Assembly (NCBI GenBank): GCA_025459035.1
Contig: JALORJ010000004.1
Span: 1 to 22,159 of the forward strand
Length of the DNA stretch: 22,159 bases
Direction: 5' to 3'
DNA from: Burkholderiales bacterium
GTDB lineage: Bacteria > Pseudomonadota > Gammaproteobacteria > Burkholderiales > Ga0077523
Part shown: positions 7,562 to 13,704 of the stretch, piece by piece
Position numbering within the stretch: position 1 is the stretch's first letter
Layout of the letters: the number at the start of each line of letters is the position of its first letter
Notes under the pieces: generated by a model
What the model was told of the DNA's origin: nothing
Seen by the model: the letters and a program-made list of their open reading frames with translations, nothing else
The model's database searches: none
Position numbers and translations under genes: made by a program

Positions 7562-8309
7562 GGCTGCGACCCCACACGCAGCCGCTGTCCAGCGACACCC
7601 AGCCGGGACCGGCGCGGTAGTTCAGCGCCGACCAGTGCCCGAACAGGATCGTGTGCGAGGTCCAGCGCCGGTCCGGCGCGTCGAACCACGGCACGAGGCC
7701 CGGCGGGGCATCGTCGAGTTCCCCCTTGTGCGCGAAGTCCATCCCGCCGTCCGGCGTCATCAGCCGCAGTCGCGTGAACGCGTTGACGACCACGCGCAGG
7801 CGGTCCGCGCCGCGCAGGCCGTCGTCCCAGCGCGCCGGATGATTGCCGTACATGCGCTCGAGGAACCGCACCGGGTCGGGGCCCTGCAGTGCGGCCTCGA
7901 CCTCGCGCGCGAGCGTGGCGGCCTGCGTCACCGTCCATTGCGGCAGCAGCCCGGCGTGGACGAGCACCGCACCCGCTTCGACATGCAGCAGCGGTCGATG
8001 CCGCAACCAGTCCAGCAGCGCGTCGCGATCCGGCGCGTTCAGCAGGTCGTGGGTGGTGTCGTCGCGGTGCGGCTTCGCGAGGCCGGCAGCGATCGCGAGC
8101 AGGTGCAGGTCATGGTTGCCGAGCACCGTCACGGCGCGGTCGCCGAGGCTGCGCACGAAGCGCACGCACGCGGCCGATGCCGGGCCGCGGTTGACCAGGT
8201 CGCCGGTCAGCCACAGTCGATCGCGGGCGGGATCGAAGCGCGCCTGCTCCAGCAGGCGCTGCAGCGGTTCGAGGCAACCCTGCAGGTCGCCGACGACCCA
8301 GGTGGTCAT
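7509..8309 (-). CDS. apaH: Symmetrical bis(5'-nucleosyl)-tetraphosphatase ApaH
   Basis: A 266-residue metallophosphatase that hydrolyses Ap4A to two ADP; in E. coli it also removes nucleoside-tetraphosphate-derived RNA caps. Seen: GDLQG at 7-11, LTGDLVNRGP, VLGNHDLH, VHAGLLPQW and ILFGHWSALNY, which together hold the metal-binding Asp, Asn and His residues of the phosphoesterase fold. The E. coli enzyme is about 280 residues. I chose the ATG at 8309 since MTTWVVGDLQG matches the family start; the frame continues to a TTG at 8330, but that lies in the terminator hairpin of the upstream cytochrome gene. No good ribosome site is visible. It converges on olsA with a 53-base overlap of the coding ends. 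Confidence 0.94.
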   Translation of the reverse strand: MTTWVVGDLQGCLEPLQRLLEQARFDPARDRLWLTGDLVNRGPASAACVRFVRSLGDRAVTVLGNHDLHLLAIAAGLAKPHRDDTTHDLLNAPDRDALLDWLRHRPLLHVEAGAVLVHAGLLPQWTVTQAATLAREVEAALQGPDPVRFLERMYGNHPARWDDGLRGADRLRVVVNAFTRLRLMTPDGGMDFAHKGELDDAPPGLVPWFDAPDRRWTSHTILFGHWSALNYRAGPGWVSLDSGCVWGRSLTATSWPQRQVLAVPCP

Positions 8310-8328
8310 GTCGGGGGGCAGAAACGAC

Positions 8329-8350
8329 AAAGGCGCATCGCTGCGCCTTT
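8329..8350 (-). terminator. Intrinsic terminator-like hairpin after the cytochrome c gene
   Basis: A perfect 9-bp stem, AAAGGCGCA / TGCGCCTTT, with a 4-base loop TCGC. Read on the minus strand it lies 22 bases after the cytochrome stop and is followed by a T-rich stretch (TTTGTCGTTTC), as expected of a terminator. It separates the cytochrome transcript from apaH. Confidence 0.7.
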
Positions 8351-8372
8351 GGGTCGGGATGATCCGTCCGGA

Positions 8373-8909
8373 CTACTTCGCGAGGCCGACCAGGTGATCG
8401 ACCGCGGCCTTGACCTCGTCGTCCGACAGCGCCGCGTTGCCGCCCTTGGCGGGCATGCCGCGGATGCCCTTGATCGCATGTTCGTAGAGCGTCGCCTTGC
8501 CCTGCGCGATGCGCGGCGCCCACGCCCCCTTGTCGCCGGCCTTCGGCGCCCCGGCGACGCCGGCGGCGTGGCACGCGCTGCAGCCACCCGCGTACACGGT
8601 GGCGCCATCGGCCGGACCTTCGGCCTTCGCGGCGACCGGCGCGGCGGGCTGCACCGGCGGCGGAGCTTCGCCCAGCACGATGCGGCCGACGGGTTCGATG
8701 CGCTTCTGCACGGCGGCGTCGGTGATGCCGTCCTTCGCGGCATCGACTTCGAGGCCGCCGGTCACGTACTGCGTGAGGCCGACGATGATCGCGATCGGCA
8801 CGAGGAACGCGAACAGCACGGCCCACGCGAGCTGCGACGGATTGCTGATGAGCGAGCCGTGCGACTCGGCGGGCGCCGCGGCGGGCGCGGGAGCGTTGGA
8901 CTTCGCCAT
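8373..8909 (-). CDS. Membrane-anchored monohaem cytochrome c5 family protein
   Basis: A 178-residue protein with a single membrane segment at about 27-46, an alanine/proline-rich linker (81-97) and a C-terminal class I cytochrome c domain in the periplasm. The haem is attached by C110-S-A-C113-H114; M152 in GMPAKGG is the probable sixth ligand. Its likely role is electron transfer in the respiratory chain, with unknown partners. The N-terminus lacks a cleavable signal motif, so it is probably anchored. An ATG at 8909 preceded by a GAGG element and a TATACT -10 (8939-8944) support the start. It is divergent from the tRNA gene and followed by a terminator hairpin. Confidence 0.93.
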   Translation of the reverse strand: MAKSNAPAPAAAPAESHGSLISNPSQLAWAVLFAFLVPIAIIVGLTQYVTGGLEVDAAKDGITDAAVQKRIEPVGRIVLGEAPPPVQPAAPVAAKAEGPADGATVYAGGCSACHAAGVAGAPKAGDKGAWAPRIAQGKATLYEHAIKGIRGMPAKGGNAALSDDEVKAAVDHLVGLAK

Positions 8910-8938
8910 GAAGGCCTCGGAAATCTGGGGAGCCGGCG

Positions 8939-8944
8939 AGTATA
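8939..8944 (-). promoter_or_regulatory. -10 element for the cytochrome c gene
   Basis: TATACT on the minus strand, 5 of 6 matches to TATAAT, 29 bases before the ATG at 8909. The -35 region (TTTTCC, 18 bp upstream) is poor. It lies in the 100-bp gap that also carries the tRNA promoter in the other direction. Confidence 0.5.
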
Positions 8945-8991
8945 GGAGGCACGCTGCGCTGCGGAAAAGCCGCGCGGCGCGGGGCCGCTGG

Positions 8992-8997
8992 CATACT
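8992..8997 (+). promoter_or_regulatory. -10 element for the tRNA-Arg gene
   Basis: CATACT (4 of 6 matches to TATAAT) lies 12 bases before the mature 5' end of the tRNA, a normal distance for a tRNA promoter with a short 5' leader. No clear -35 is visible in the GC-rich stretch before it. Confidence 0.4.
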
Positions 8998-9009
8998 CGG
9001 CGGCACGAC

Positions 9010-9086
9010 GCGCTCGTAGCTCAGCTGGATAGAGTATCGGCCTCCGAAGCCGAGGGTCGTGGGTTCGAATCCCGCCGAGCGCGCCA
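9010..9086 (+). tRNA. tRNA-Arg (anticodon CCG)
   Basis: A 77-base cloverleaf. The acceptor GCGCTCG (9010-9016) pairs with CGAGCGC (9076-9082), followed by discriminator G and an encoded CCA (9084-9086). The anticodon stem TCGGC/GCCGA encloses the loop CTCCGAA, giving anticodon CCG at 9044-9046, which reads CGG (arginine). The T arm GTGGG/CCCGC closes TTCGAAT with one G-T wobble. No repeat of the 3' end that would mark an integration site was seen in the window. Confidence 0.97.
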
Positions 9087-9164
9087 CCGGTTCCTGCCTC
9101 TTCGCGGAACGCCCCGGCCGATGCCTTCGCCCGACACCGCTGCCCGCGCCGTTGCGCCCTGCCG

Positions 9165-10829
9165 ATGGCCCGTGTGATCCCCGAGGGCTGGCGCGAGGTC
9201 CGCACCTACGACACGGCGCTGCGTCGCGAGATCGAGACCCTCGAGCGCCTCGCGCAGCACCTGCCCGACGACTACTGGGTCTATCACGGAGTCCACTGGA
9301 CCCGGCTCGAGGCACGCCAGACCGCGTTCGGCGAGATCGACTTCGTCGTGGTCGCGCCGTCGGGCCGGGTGCTGCTGATCGAGCAGAAGAGCGGGTTCCT
9401 CGAGGAAGCGCCCGACGGCCTGCACAAGAAGTACGGCGACCGGCGCAAGTCGGTGCGCGCGCAGATCGCCCGCAATGCCGACGCGCTGCAGGCGCGCTTC
9501 GCACAGAGCGGTGCCGGCAAGCTTCGGCTCGAGACGCTGCTCTACTGCCCGGATCACCGCCTGCGCCAGCCGAGCGTCGCCGACATCGAGCGCGAGCGCA
9601 TCGTCGACGCCAGCCGCGATGGCGAACTCGAGGCCGTGATCCGCAGCGCCCTGCCGCTCGACGAGCCGGTACCGGAGGCCCCGCCGCTGGAGCGCATCCA
9701 TGCGTTCCTGCGCGGCGAGATCGCACTGGTGCCGCACGTCGGGGCGCAGGTCACGCGGGCCGAGGCGCTGTACACCCGGCTGTCGGGCGGACTCGCGGAA
9801 TGGGCGCGGCGCATCGAGTGCACGCCTCATCGCGTGCGCGTCGTCGGCACCGCCGGGTCGGGCAAGACGCAACTCGCGCTCGCGCTGATGCGAGACGCCG
9901 CCGGCGCCGGGCGGCGGGCGCTGTACGTCTGCTTCAACCGCCCGCTCGCCGACCTGATGGCGCAGTGGATCGCGACCGAACGGCTGGTCGGTGCCGAGGC
10001 GCGGACCTACCACCAGGTCTGCCAGCTGGCCGCACAGGCGAGCGGCGCCGTCGTCGACTTCGGCGACGCCGACGCGTTCGCGCGCCTCGAGGCGGCGTTC
10101 GCGCAGGGCACCCCGACCGACGCGGACCGCGTCGACGAACTGATCGTCGACGAGGGCCAGGACTTCGAGCCCGCATGGCGCGATGCGCTGCTGCGGCGCG
10201 TCGGCCCGCAGGCGCGCGTGTGGTGGCTCGAGGACCCGATGCAGAACATCTACGACCGCACGCCCTGTGCGTTCGATAGCTGGACCACGCTGCACGCCGA
10301 CGTCAACTGGCGCAGCCCGCCGTCGGTGGTCGGGTTGCTGGCCGAGATCGATGCCGGGTTGCGCCACGTGCGCTCGGGCAGTCCGCTCGGCGACGACGAG
10401 GTGCCGCTGGTCCGCTGGGAGACGCCGGAGGAGATGTTCGACGCCACGCGCCGCACGATCACGGGCTGGCTCGCGAGCGGATTCACGCTGTCGCAGATCG
10501 CGGTGATCACGTGGCACGGGCGCGACCGCTCGCTGTTCACGCCGCTCACGCAGCTCGGACCGCATCGCCTGCGCCGGTTCACCGGCAGCTACGACCTGCT
10601 GGGCAGCCCGCAGTACGACGACGGCGAACTGATGTGCGACACGCTCTACCGCTTCAAGGGGCGATCGGCGCCGTGCGTGGTCCTGACCGAGATCGACTTC
10701 GAGACCTTCGACGACCGGGTGCTGCGACGGCTGGTCGTCGGCGCGACGCGCGCGACGATGCGTCTCGCGCTGGTGCTGTCCGCGCGCTCGATGGGCGCTC
10801 TGGTCACCCGGCTCGACGCGTCGCCCTGA
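9165..10829 (+). CDS. NERD nuclease-related domain fused to a superfamily 1 (UvrD-like) helicase
   Basis: A 554-residue protein. The N-terminal NERD domain (about 15-120) contains GEIDF at 56-60 and IEQKSG at 72-77, so D59, E73 and K75 form a PD-(D/E)XK-like nuclease core that looks intact. The C-terminal part (about 205-550) is an SF1 ATPase/helicase: Walker A GTAGSGKT (228-235), Walker B VDEGQD (328-333), WLEDPMQNIY, and motif VI VGATRA (525-530). The helicase part is shorter than UvrD and lacks large 1B/2B insertions. It probably acts on DNA ends in the cytosol, but its biological role is unknown; repair or defence are both possible. It starts 78 bp after tRNA-Arg; the ATG at 9165 is the first good start and has no strong ribosome site. 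Confidence 0.88.
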   Translation: MARVIPEGWREVRTYDTALRREIETLERLAQHLPDDYWVYHGVHWTRLEARQTAFGEIDFVVVAPSGRVLLIEQKSGFLEEAPDGLHKKYGDRRKSVRAQIARNADALQARFAQSGAGKLRLETLLYCPDHRLRQPSVADIERERIVDASRDGELEAVIRSALPLDEPVPEAPPLERIHAFLRGEIALVPHVGAQVTRAEALYTRLSGGLAEWARRIECTPHRVRVVGTAGSGKTQLALALMRDAAGAGRRALYVCFNRPLADLMAQWIATERLVGAEARTYHQVCQLAAQASGAVVDFGDADAFARLEAAFAQGTPTDADRVDELIVDEGQDFEPAWRDALLRRVGPQARVWWLEDPMQNIYDRTPCAFDSWTTLHADVNWRSPPSVVGLLAEIDAGLRHVRSGSPLGDDEVPLVRWETPEEMFDATRRTITGWLASGFTLSQIAVITWHGRDRSLFTPLTQLGPHRLRRFTGSYDLLGSPQYDDGELMCDTLYRFKGRSAPCVVLTEIDFETFDDRVLRRLVVGATRATMRLALVLSARSMGALVTRLDASP

Positions 10830-10891
10830 CGGAACCTTCGGCGGTGCGGTGCGTCGCAGCCCCTCCATCCCCCGTTGAAGGAGGTCTGTCG

Positions 10892-11449
10892 ATGTTCCGA
10901 GTCCCGGTTTCCCTTGCGCGCGCCGCGATCGGCGCGGTCGCCGTCACCGCCGTGTCCGCGTCGGCCCAATCGCTCGACATCCCGAAGACTGCCTACTCGA
11001 TGGAGCAGTGCATGGGCGCGGTCCTCGCGGCGTACCCGGCGACCGTGCTGTCGGTCGAGATGGAGATCGAGGGTGGCGTTCCGTACTACGAGTTCGAGAT
11101 CCGCACCTTGCTCGACGGCCACCGCTGGGAGGCCGAATGCAACGCGAACACCGGCAAGGTCGAGAAGGTCGAGCGCGACGTGAAGCCCGACGATCCTGCG
11201 TTCACCGCCGTCGCGCGCGTCACGGCCGCGCAGGCGCTGAAGGCGGCCCTCGCGAAGGTCCCCGGACGCCCGATCGAGGTCGAGTACGAGGTGTCGCCCG
11301 ACGGTCGCGCGTGGTACGAGTTCACGATCACGCAGGCCGGCGGGCGCCCGATGGAAGTGATGGTCGACGCGGCGACGGGCACCGTGATCGGGACCGAGGA
11401 CGAACGCGCCGAGGTCGAGATCTACCGCATCGGCGGCGACGACGACTGA
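10892..11449 (+). CDS. Exported protein with two PepSY-like repeats
   Basis: A 185-residue protein with a signal peptide (1-25, cleavage probably after A-S-A) and two similar PepSY-type units at about 33-90 and 103-165. Each has a helix rich in Ala followed by strands with a YYEFEI / WYEFTI core and a closing NTGKVEKVE / ATGTVIGTE turn. PepSY domains are found in periplasmic proteins that inhibit peptidases or sense; no specific function can be assigned. The mature protein is strongly acidic and ends in GGDDD. The AAGGAGG ribosome site 7 bases before the ATG at 10892 fixes the start. It stands alone after the helicase gene (62 bp) and faces the LysR gene, with a large hairpin between them. 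Confidence 0.85.
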   Translation: MFRVPVSLARAAIGAVAVTAVSASAQSLDIPKTAYSMEQCMGAVLAAYPATVLSVEMEIEGGVPYYEFEIRTLLDGHRWEAECNANTGKVEKVERDVKPDDPAFTAVARVTAAQALKAALAKVPGRPIEVEYEVSPDGRAWYEFTITQAGGRPMEVMVDAATGTVIGTEDERAEVEIYRIGGDDD

Positions 11450-11469
11450 CCTTCGCGGCCGCTGTGCAC

Positions 11470-11501
11470 GCCGTGGTCGGACGTCGCCGTCCGGCCACGG
11501 C
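11470..11501. terminator. Bidirectional hairpin between convergent genes
   Basis: A 14-bp stem (11470-11483 with 11488-11501) with one T-G wobble and a TCGC loop lies in the 72-bp gap between the ends of the PepSY-like gene and the LysR-type gene. There is no T run on either side, so termination efficiency is uncertain, but its position suits a shared terminator. Confidence 0.5.
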
Positions 11502-11521
11502 CGACGATCCGCGGCCGAGAT

Positions 11522-12478
11522 TCAGCGCACGCGGGCGTCGTGCGCCTCTCCCGGGGAGAGCAGTGCCGCCCGCGTATCAGGCGGCAGCAACGCACCGGCC
11601 TCGTCGCGCAGGTAGTCGAAGAAGGTCTGCGCGACGACCGACAGATCGCGCTTGCCCGGGTGCACCACGTACCAGTGGCGCTTCAGCGGGAAGCCCTCGA
11701 CGTCGAGGATCGCGAGCTGGCCTTGCATCGGCTCGAGCGTGAGGGCGAGCTGCGACAGCACGCTGATGCCGAGCCCGCCCGCGACGGCGTGCTTGATGGC
11801 CTCGTTGGTCGCGAGCTCCATGCGCGGTTTCAGCACGAATCCGTGGTCACGGAAATGGCGCTCGGCCGCCATCCTCGTGCCCGAGCCGCGCTCTCGCAGC
11901 AGCAGCTTCTCCTCGGCGATGCGCGCGAGCGGGATGCGTTTCTCGCCCGCCAGCGGATGACCCGCCGGCGCGATGACGACCAGCGCGTTCTCGAGGAAGG
12001 GATGTAGCGCGATGTCGAAGTGCTGCGGTGGCGTGCCCATGATGTAGAGGTCGTCCTCGTTGCGGGCGAGCCGCTCGACGACGGCATCGCGGTTCGCGAC
12101 CTCGAGCCTCACGTCGATGCCGGGATAGCGATCGCAGAACGGCCCCAGCAGCCGCGGCACGAAGTACTTCGCCGTCGTCACGCAGGCGAGCCGCAAGCGC
12201 CCGCGCTTGAGCCCCTTGAGGTCCGCCGCGGTCATCTCGAAGCGCGCCCAGGTGTCGAACATCTCGCGGCAGGTGGCGTACAGGGCGTCGCCGACCTCGG
12301 TCAGCTGGATGCGCCGACCGGTCTGCTCGAACAGCGGCTGGTCGACGGCCTCCGCGAGCTGCTTCACCTGCATCGACACGGTGGGCTGCGCGAGAAACAG
12401 CTCTTCGGCCGCGCGCGTGAAGCTGCCCAGCCGCGCCACGGTCTCGAACACCTTCAGCTGGCGCCATGTGACGTGCAT
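11522..12478 (-). CDS. LysR-type transcriptional regulator, CbbR-like
   Basis: A 318-residue LysR regulator. The N-terminal winged helix-turn-helix (about 3-62) has RQLKVFETVARLGSF, TRAAEELFLAQPTVS and MQVKQLAE; the effector domain (about 92-295) includes LRLACVTTAKYFVPRLLGPF and AGGLGISVLSQLAL. The start MHVTWRQLKVFE and the AKYFVPRLLG segment are those of CbbR-like proteins, which in autotrophs activate Calvin-cycle genes; no cbb gene is in this window, so the target is unknown. In-frame ATGs at 12505 and 12541 would add 9 or 21 residues without family resemblance. It points away from the DUF4197 gene, and the gap between them carries repeated TCGATG elements that could be its operators or those of another regulator. 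Confidence 0.9.
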   Translation of the reverse strand: MHVTWRQLKVFETVARLGSFTRAAEELFLAQPTVSMQVKQLAEAVDQPLFEQTGRRIQLTEVGDALYATCREMFDTWARFEMTAADLKGLKRGRLRLACVTTAKYFVPRLLGPFCDRYPGIDVRLEVANRDAVVERLARNEDDLYIMGTPPQHFDIALHPFLENALVVIAPAGHPLAGEKRIPLARIAEEKLLLRERGSGTRMAAERHFRDHGFVLKPRMELATNEAIKHAVAGGLGISVLSQLALTLEPMQGQLAILDVEGFPLKRHWYVVHPGKRDLSVVAQTFFDYLRDEAGALLPPDTRAALLSPGEAHDARVR

Positions 12479-12545
12479 GGCGGAACGGGTACGGGGCTTT
12501 TGCATAGTGCAGAGTCTATGTGAAACATCCGAATAAATCATTTCC

Positions 12546-12640
12546 GTCGATGCACGAACATCGACAGACTCCGCCCATCAGTCGATGTCCGAAGTTCCCG
12601 ACGCGCGAGGCGCTGCGCCGGGTGACCGCGGGGTCATCGA
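12546..12640. repeat. Cluster of TCGATG elements, including an inverted pair
   Basis: GTCGATG (12546-12552) and CATCGAC (12559-12565) form a perfect 7-bp inverted repeat with a 6-base spacer. A third GTCGATG lies at 12581-12587, and the self-complementary CATCGATG at 12633-12640. Thus TCGATG or its complement occurs four times in 95 bp. In addition ATGTGAAACAT at 12518-12528 is an imperfectly spaced 4-bp dyad in the AT-richer stretch before the LysR start. They look like protein-binding sites, but the binder is unknown. Confidence 0.4.
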
Positions 12641-12642
12641 TG

Positions 12643-12757
12643 CGTGATCCGGGCGCGGCGCCCGACCCCCAGCGGGTCTGGCGAAGCGTGCGGTGGTAGT
12701 AGCGTTTCTCCCTGGCAAACGCGAACTTCGGGCGACCCTGGTCGCCCATCTTTTTTT
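12643..12757 (+). ncRNA. Candidate small RNA or attenuated leader ending in an intrinsic terminator
   Basis: Three hairpins follow each other on the plus strand: CGGGC/GCCCG in the 12650s-12660s; GCGTTT (12702-12707) with AAACGC (12717-12722) around the C-rich loop CTCCCTGGC; and a 7-bp stem (12730-12736 with 12741-12747, loop CCTG) followed after three bases by seven T residues (12751-12757). The last is a canonical intrinsic terminator. No plus-strand gene ends nearby: the nearest upstream gene is on the other strand. The RNA could be a free small RNA, or a leader that terminates before the DUF4197 gene 88 bp downstream. The 5' end is not visible and the start given is a guess. Confidence 0.45.
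12730..12757 (+). terminator. Intrinsic terminator without an upstream coding gene
   Basis: GGGCGAC/GTCGCCC stem with tetraloop CCTG, then A-T-C and a run of seven T. Oriented for plus-strand transcripts; the minus-strand reading has no T run. Confidence 0.8.
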
Positions 12758-12844
12758 GTGGCGCCGATCGGTGGCGCGAACACCGCGTCGACAGCTCCGG
12801 ATCCGACGCGCACCATCGCCCGGCCCGCGCTCTCGTCGCATCCG

Positions 12845-13558
12845 ATGACCGATCCCGTTCGCCGTCGCCTGCTGTCCGCCGCCACCCTGGGTCTGGTCGG
12901 CATCACCGTGCCGGGCATGGCCTTCGCGCTCTCGGTCGAGCAGCTGCGCGATCGCGAAGTCGCGACCGCGCTGCGCCAGGCGCTGGAGCTGGGCGCGGTC
13001 AACGCGGTCACGCAGCTGGGACAGCTCGACGGCTATCTCGGCAACGCGGCGGTGCGGATCGCGATGCCCGAGTCGCTGCAGCGGGCGGAGAGCGCGATGC
13101 GCAAGTTCGGCCTGGGCAAGCAGGCCGACGAGCTCGTGACGACGATGAACCGCGCGGCCGAGCAAGCGGTGCCGGAGGCTCGGAAGCTGCTCGTCGACAC
13201 CGTGCGCAAGCTCACGATCGACGACGCGAAACGCATCCTCACCGGGCCGGACGACGCGGCGACGCAGTTCTTCCGCAGCCAGACCGAGACCGAGCTGGTG
13301 CGGCGCTTCCTGCCGATCGTCGCGCGCGAGACGAAGCGGCTGCGCCTCGCGGACTACTGGAACCGCTTCGCCGCCAAGGGCGTGCAGTTCGGGCTCGTGC
13401 GCGAGCAGGACGCCGATCTCGATCGCTACGTGACCGAGCAGGCGCTCGACGGGTTGTTCCGCACGCTCGCGGTCGAGGAGAAGGCGATCCGGGCCAACCC
13501 GGCCGACGCGGGTCGCAAGCTCGTCACCAAGGTGTTCGGCACGCTGCTCGGTCAGTGA
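12845..13558 (+). CDS. DUF4197 family exported protein
   Basis: A 237-residue protein of unknown function. It begins with an arginine-rich N-terminus (VRRRLL) and a hydrophobic segment ending in MAFA, so export, possibly by the Tat route, is likely. The body matches DUF4197: ALRQALELGAVNAVTQLG, GYLGNAAVRIAMPESL, ADELVTTMNRAAEQAVPEA, ILTGPDDAATQFFR, RFLPIVARETKRL and LDGLFRTLAVEEKAIR. No catalytic motif is apparent. The ATG at 12845 stands directly before the signal sequence; the frame is open upstream, but it crosses the terminator and has no family resemblance. There is no good ribosome site. A perfect 7-bp hairpin follows the stop. Confidence 0.88.
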   Translation: MTDPVRRRLLSAATLGLVGITVPGMAFALSVEQLRDREVATALRQALELGAVNAVTQLGQLDGYLGNAAVRIAMPESLQRAESAMRKFGLGKQADELVTTMNRAAEQAVPEARKLLVDTVRKLTIDDAKRILTGPDDAATQFFRSQTETELVRRFLPIVARETKRLRLADYWNRFAAKGVQFGLVREQDADLDRYVTEQALDGLFRTLAVEEKAIRANPADAGRKLVTKVFGTLLGQ

Positions 13559-13578
13559 TCCGCCGTGACCCGGCATGA

Positions 13579-13595
13579 CGCTGCAGCTTGCAGCG
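13579..13595 (+). terminator. Hairpin downstream of the DUF4197 gene
   Basis: CGCTGCA and TGCAGCG form a perfect 7-bp stem with a 3-base loop 20 bases after the stop codon. There is no T run, so it may end transcription weakly or protect the 3' end. Confidence 0.35.
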
Positions 13596-13667
13596 CAGCA
13601 ACCGAAACCCTGTCGAGGCAAGGGTCGGCATCCGATCGGCGTGTTTCGCCGCGCTGCGACACACGTC

Positions 13668-13673
13668 TAGACT
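13668..13673 (+). promoter_or_regulatory. Possible -10 element for the DUF3683 oxidoreductase gene
   Basis: TAGACT, 4 of 6 matches to TATAAT, 31 bases before the ATG at 13705. The same hexamer stands before the pteridine reductase gene. The -35 (TTCGCC at 13645-13650) is weak. Confidence 0.3.
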
Positions 13674-13704
13674 GAGGTTCCGGAGCCCCTCTGTCCGCGG
13701 CCGC

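Noticed and set aside
8310..8330. TTG at 8330 as the apaH start
   Set aside because: It falls in the terminator hairpin of the cytochrome gene; ATG at 8309 gives the family-typical N-terminus.
9010..9164. tRNA-Arg as attachment site of an integrated element
   Set aside because: No second copy of the tRNA 3' end, no integrase and no composition change were seen in the window.
12516..12749. A 77-codon minus-strand frame in the gap before the LysR gene
   Set aside because: No family resemblance; it overlaps the LysR start region and crosses the strong plus-strand terminator.
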